Shown here one piece after another: positions 5,099 through 6,608 of a stretch of DNA of 6,608 nt (within the stretch, counting starts at the first letter, position 1; each line of letters begins with the position of its first letter). Under the pieces are notes generated by a model that did no database searches, was not told the DNA's origin, and saw nothing but the letters and a program-made list of their open reading frames with translations. The position numbers and the translations under genes were made by a program. This stretch comes from Euryarchaeota archaeon UBA602 (GTDB lineage: Archaea; Thermoplasmatota; Poseidoniia; Poseidoniales; Thalassarchaeaceae), in the NCBI GenBank assembly GCA_002498455.1, contig DAHO01000023.1, positions 1 through 6,608 of the forward strand, written 5' to 3'.

Positions 5099-6301
5099 TT
5101 ATTTGTACTCCAAAGTGATGGTGAATGACTTCACCGTCGCATCTGTAAATTTCTCATTGACCAGGTCTACAGTCCACAACATTGTGAAATCGCCATCATT
5201 GAAATTCCTAAATTGAGTAGTGCGCAACGTGAGTTCTGTGCAACGATTGTCATCATCACAATTCATGTCTTCGTCTGTAAAGTGGGTGGTATTGACCATT
5301 TCTTCCGTATCTGAATCTGATTGAGAACCATTGTAAGCATAGAGATCTAAGCGGTTTTGGCCGCTTCCTACTGCCCAGTCATCATCCTCTTGCGGGTAAA
5401 CGGCCTCAATGGTCACATAGCGTATGGAGTGAGTTTGACTGGAGTGTTGCTTTTGATACACAACAGGATACTCAAATGTGACCGTGCCCGGCCCGGACGT
5501 TCCGTTGCTGTCAATCGTGAATTCTGCCCAAGCGCCACGATAGTTGACGAATACGTGGGCCTCAATCCAATCAGTGAATCCTTGATTATCGGTGACGGTC
5601 AACTTGATGATGTACTCACCCGGCCAAACGTTGGTCCATTCCGTGGCTTCACCGGTTTGATCAACATCATTGTCGGTCACCCCGTCGCCATCGCTGTCGA
5701 TGTAAGTGTCGAGATCCCAAGAATAATCGGTGATGTAGGTACTCGCGTCACCGGCCGAAGAGTCCGAACCATCGAGTTGGATGGTCGTGGTCGCATCAAT
5801 CGATTCGTCACTCGTATCCATTTCTTCTTCACAAATCCAAGCTAAAATGAACGTACCCGAGGGCGGATCATCACCCTGACAACTCGAATCCTTGTAGGTT
5901 ACTATGGAGGCGGTCGGTTCCGCAGCATCGGCAGCGGCAACAATGATTTCTCGTTCTTCACAGATTTCGAAATCAGTGGAAGAAACACACAGTTCAGCGG
6001 TGAAGGCCCCCTGCGAATTGTACACATGGCTAGCCGTTTGGCCTGTACCGACGTCTCCATCGCCAAATTTCCAATTGAACGAGAGAGGATCACCATCAGG
6101 ATCTGAAGAGCCAGTGGCTGAAAATTGGACTGTGTCGCCTACTTTTACCGTCCCCGAGGGTGAGACGTTCATGGTTACAGTTGGGGGAGAATCACTAGAG
6201 AGCGTTTCCAGACACCCTGCCAATGCAGTGAACAAAAATAGACTGGCGGTGAGCAGCACTGTCGCGCGTCGCATGAACGGTAGGGGGTGTTTGTCCATCA
6301 T
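5099..6301 (-). CDS. PKD-domain lipoprotein with DxDxDG calcium-type loop
   Basis: The predicted protein has 400 residues. Residues 10-30 form a lipoprotein signal: two arginines (11-12), a hydrophobic core, then the lipobox LAGC with C30 as likely lipid anchor, so the mature protein should sit on the outer face of the membrane. A PKD domain spans about 39-122, with FNWKFGDGD (75-83) and SHVY (91-94). A second PKD-like unit spans about 127-253, with YSWDLD (193-198), an inserted DSDGDGVTDNDVD loop (202-214) resembling calcium-binding type-3 repeats, and LTVTDNQG (234-241). The remaining 254-400 is beta-rich and unrecognised. Cysteine pairs 105/114, 141/157 and 348/354 could form disulfides. 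Start choice is open between adjacent ATGs 6301 and 6298 and ATG 6274, which gives a compact 20-residue signal peptide; none has a good Shine-Dalgarno. It begins 31 nt after the polB stop on the same strand. The role is unknown; PKD domains usually mediate binding. Confidence 0.85.
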   Translation of the reverse strand: MMDKHPLPFMRRATVLLTASLFLFTALAGCLETLSSDSPPTVTMNVSPSGTVKVGDTVQFSATGSSDPDGDPLSFNWKFGDGDVGTGQTASHVYNSQGAFTAELCVSSTDFEICEEREIIVAAADAAEPTASIVTYKDSSCQGDDPPSGTFILAWICEEEMDTSDESIDATTTIQLDGSDSSAGDASTYITDYSWDLDTYIDSDGDGVTDNDVDQTGEATEWTNVWPGEYIIKLTVTDNQGFTDWIEAHVFVNYRGAWAEFTIDSNGTSGPGTVTFEYPVVYQKQHSSQTHSIRYVTIEAVYPQEDDDWAVGSGQNRLDLYAYNGSQSDSDTEEMVNTTHFTDEDMNCDDDNRCTELTLRTTQFRNFNDGDFTMLWTVDLVNEKFTDATVKSFTITLEYK

Positions 6302-6332
6302 CAACCATTCGCTGAAATGGAAGTCATTGGCT

Positions 6333-6608
6333 TCAGAATGAAAACAATGTTTGCTGGCGGCTGCCTTTGAACAAATCGTCAGCAGACCAACCGTATGTTT
6401 CGGTAATTCTTCCCATGGCTCTAGCCAAGCGTTCAGCATAAAACATCCAGTCGGGTTCAGGGGGAGAATCCCCCGTTTCAGCCACCAACCAAGGCTCAAC
6501 CGTCAACGGCCGCTTGCGAGAATCGGTGACAATGTAGCTCACCTTCATTCCCGGAGTAAACTGGAGGCCACGTCCAATTCGTTTGCGCGCAGCCTGGACG
6601 TAAGGCAA
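6333..6608 (-). CDS. polB: Family B DNA polymerase, C-terminal thumb region and PIP box (5'-truncated by the window)
   Basis: Only the last 91 codons are present; the gene continues beyond 6608, and the TTG at the window edge is an internal Leu codon, not a start. PolB copies DNA during replication or repair. The segment YVQAARKRIGRG (3-14), followed by FTPGMKVSYIVTDS (17-30), matches the thumb of archaeal and eukaryotic B-family polymerases, where the GxKVxYIV strand precedes primer-template contacts. DWMFYAERLARAMGRITE (53-70) is the usual C-terminal helix ending in 'YGW'. The palm and exonuclease motifs lie outside the window. The last seven residues, QQTLFSF, fit the PCNA-interacting consensus Qxx(L/I/M)xx(F/Y). 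The gene precedes the PKD lipoprotein by 31 nt, so read-through transcription is possible. Confidence 0.93.
   Translation of the reverse strand: MPYVQAARKRIGRGLQFTPGMKVSYIVTDSRKRPLTVEPWLVAETGDSPPEPDWMFYAERLARAMGRITETYGWSADDLFKGSRQQTLFSF
6336..6356 (-). other. PCNA-interacting (PIP) motif at the PolB C-terminus
   Basis: The last seven codons of polB encode QQTLFSF, matching the PIP-box pattern with Q at position 1, L at 4 and F at 7. Placement at the extreme C-terminus is typical for archaeal PolB and supports binding to the sliding clamp. Confidence 0.8.

Noticed and set aside
5357..5845. 162-residue plus-strand open frame opposite the lipoprotein gene
   Set aside because: It is antisense to a clear PKD protein, has no ribosome binding site or recognisable domain, and is explained by codon bias of the real gene.
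6302..6499. N-terminal extension of the lipoprotein into polB
   Set aside because: The extra 66 residues are the polB C-terminus read in another frame; the signal peptide and lipobox only make sense with a start at 6274-6301.
1..6608. CRISPR array, tRNA, rRNA, insertion sequence or prophage remnants
   Set aside because: I saw no regularly spaced direct repeats, cloverleaf-like sequences, transposase-like coding regions or terminal inverted repeats.

Overview
The window looks like a piece of a euryarchaeal chromosome, most likely from Marine Group II (Candidatus Poseidoniales). The archaeal assignment is firm. It rests on an EF-1A-type elongation factor (not bacterial EF-Tu), an archaeal/eukaryotic-type uS10, a GINS subunit, a family B DNA polymerase ending in a PCNA-binding motif, and Shine-Dalgarno sites such as GAGGTGA. 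The Poseidoniales placement is an inference from overall gene style: a PKD lipoprotein with a DxDxDG calcium-type loop, and a large sequon-rich secreted beta-sandwich protein. A phylogeny of EF-1A or polB would settle it.

Layout from left to right. Positions 1-2293 (minus strand) hold the first 764 codons of a large secreted protein whose 3' end lies outside the window; the frame is open throughout. Positions 2294-2427 are a divergent intergenic region with an 8-bp dyad and a perfect GC-rich hairpin. Positions 2428-3318 (plus strand) encode a GINS replication protein with N-terminal A domain, acidic linker and C-terminal B domain. It converges on uS10 (3644-3315, minus strand), and the two genes share one TTAA for their stop codons. 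EF-1A (4973-3684, minus strand) lies just upstream of uS10, 39 nt away, and the pair looks like one operon. Its 125-nt leader region contains a TATA-like box and three inverted repeats. Further upstream on the same strand are a PKD-domain lipoprotein (6301-5099) and the last 91 codons of a family B DNA polymerase (6608-6333, start outside the window).

Functionally, two core translation genes (EF-1A and uS10) sit between two replication genes (polB and GINS), with predicted cell-surface or exported proteins next to each replication gene. EF-1A brings aminoacyl-tRNA to the ribosome and uS10 is part of the small-subunit head. GINS joins MCM and Cdc45/RecJ in the replicative helicase, and PolB synthesises DNA on the PCNA clamp. 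I saw no tRNA, rRNA, CRISPR array, insertion sequence or integration site. The least ordinary parts are the large surface protein with internal repeats, the overlapping convergent stops, the long acidic linker in GINS, and the dyad-rich intergenic regions.
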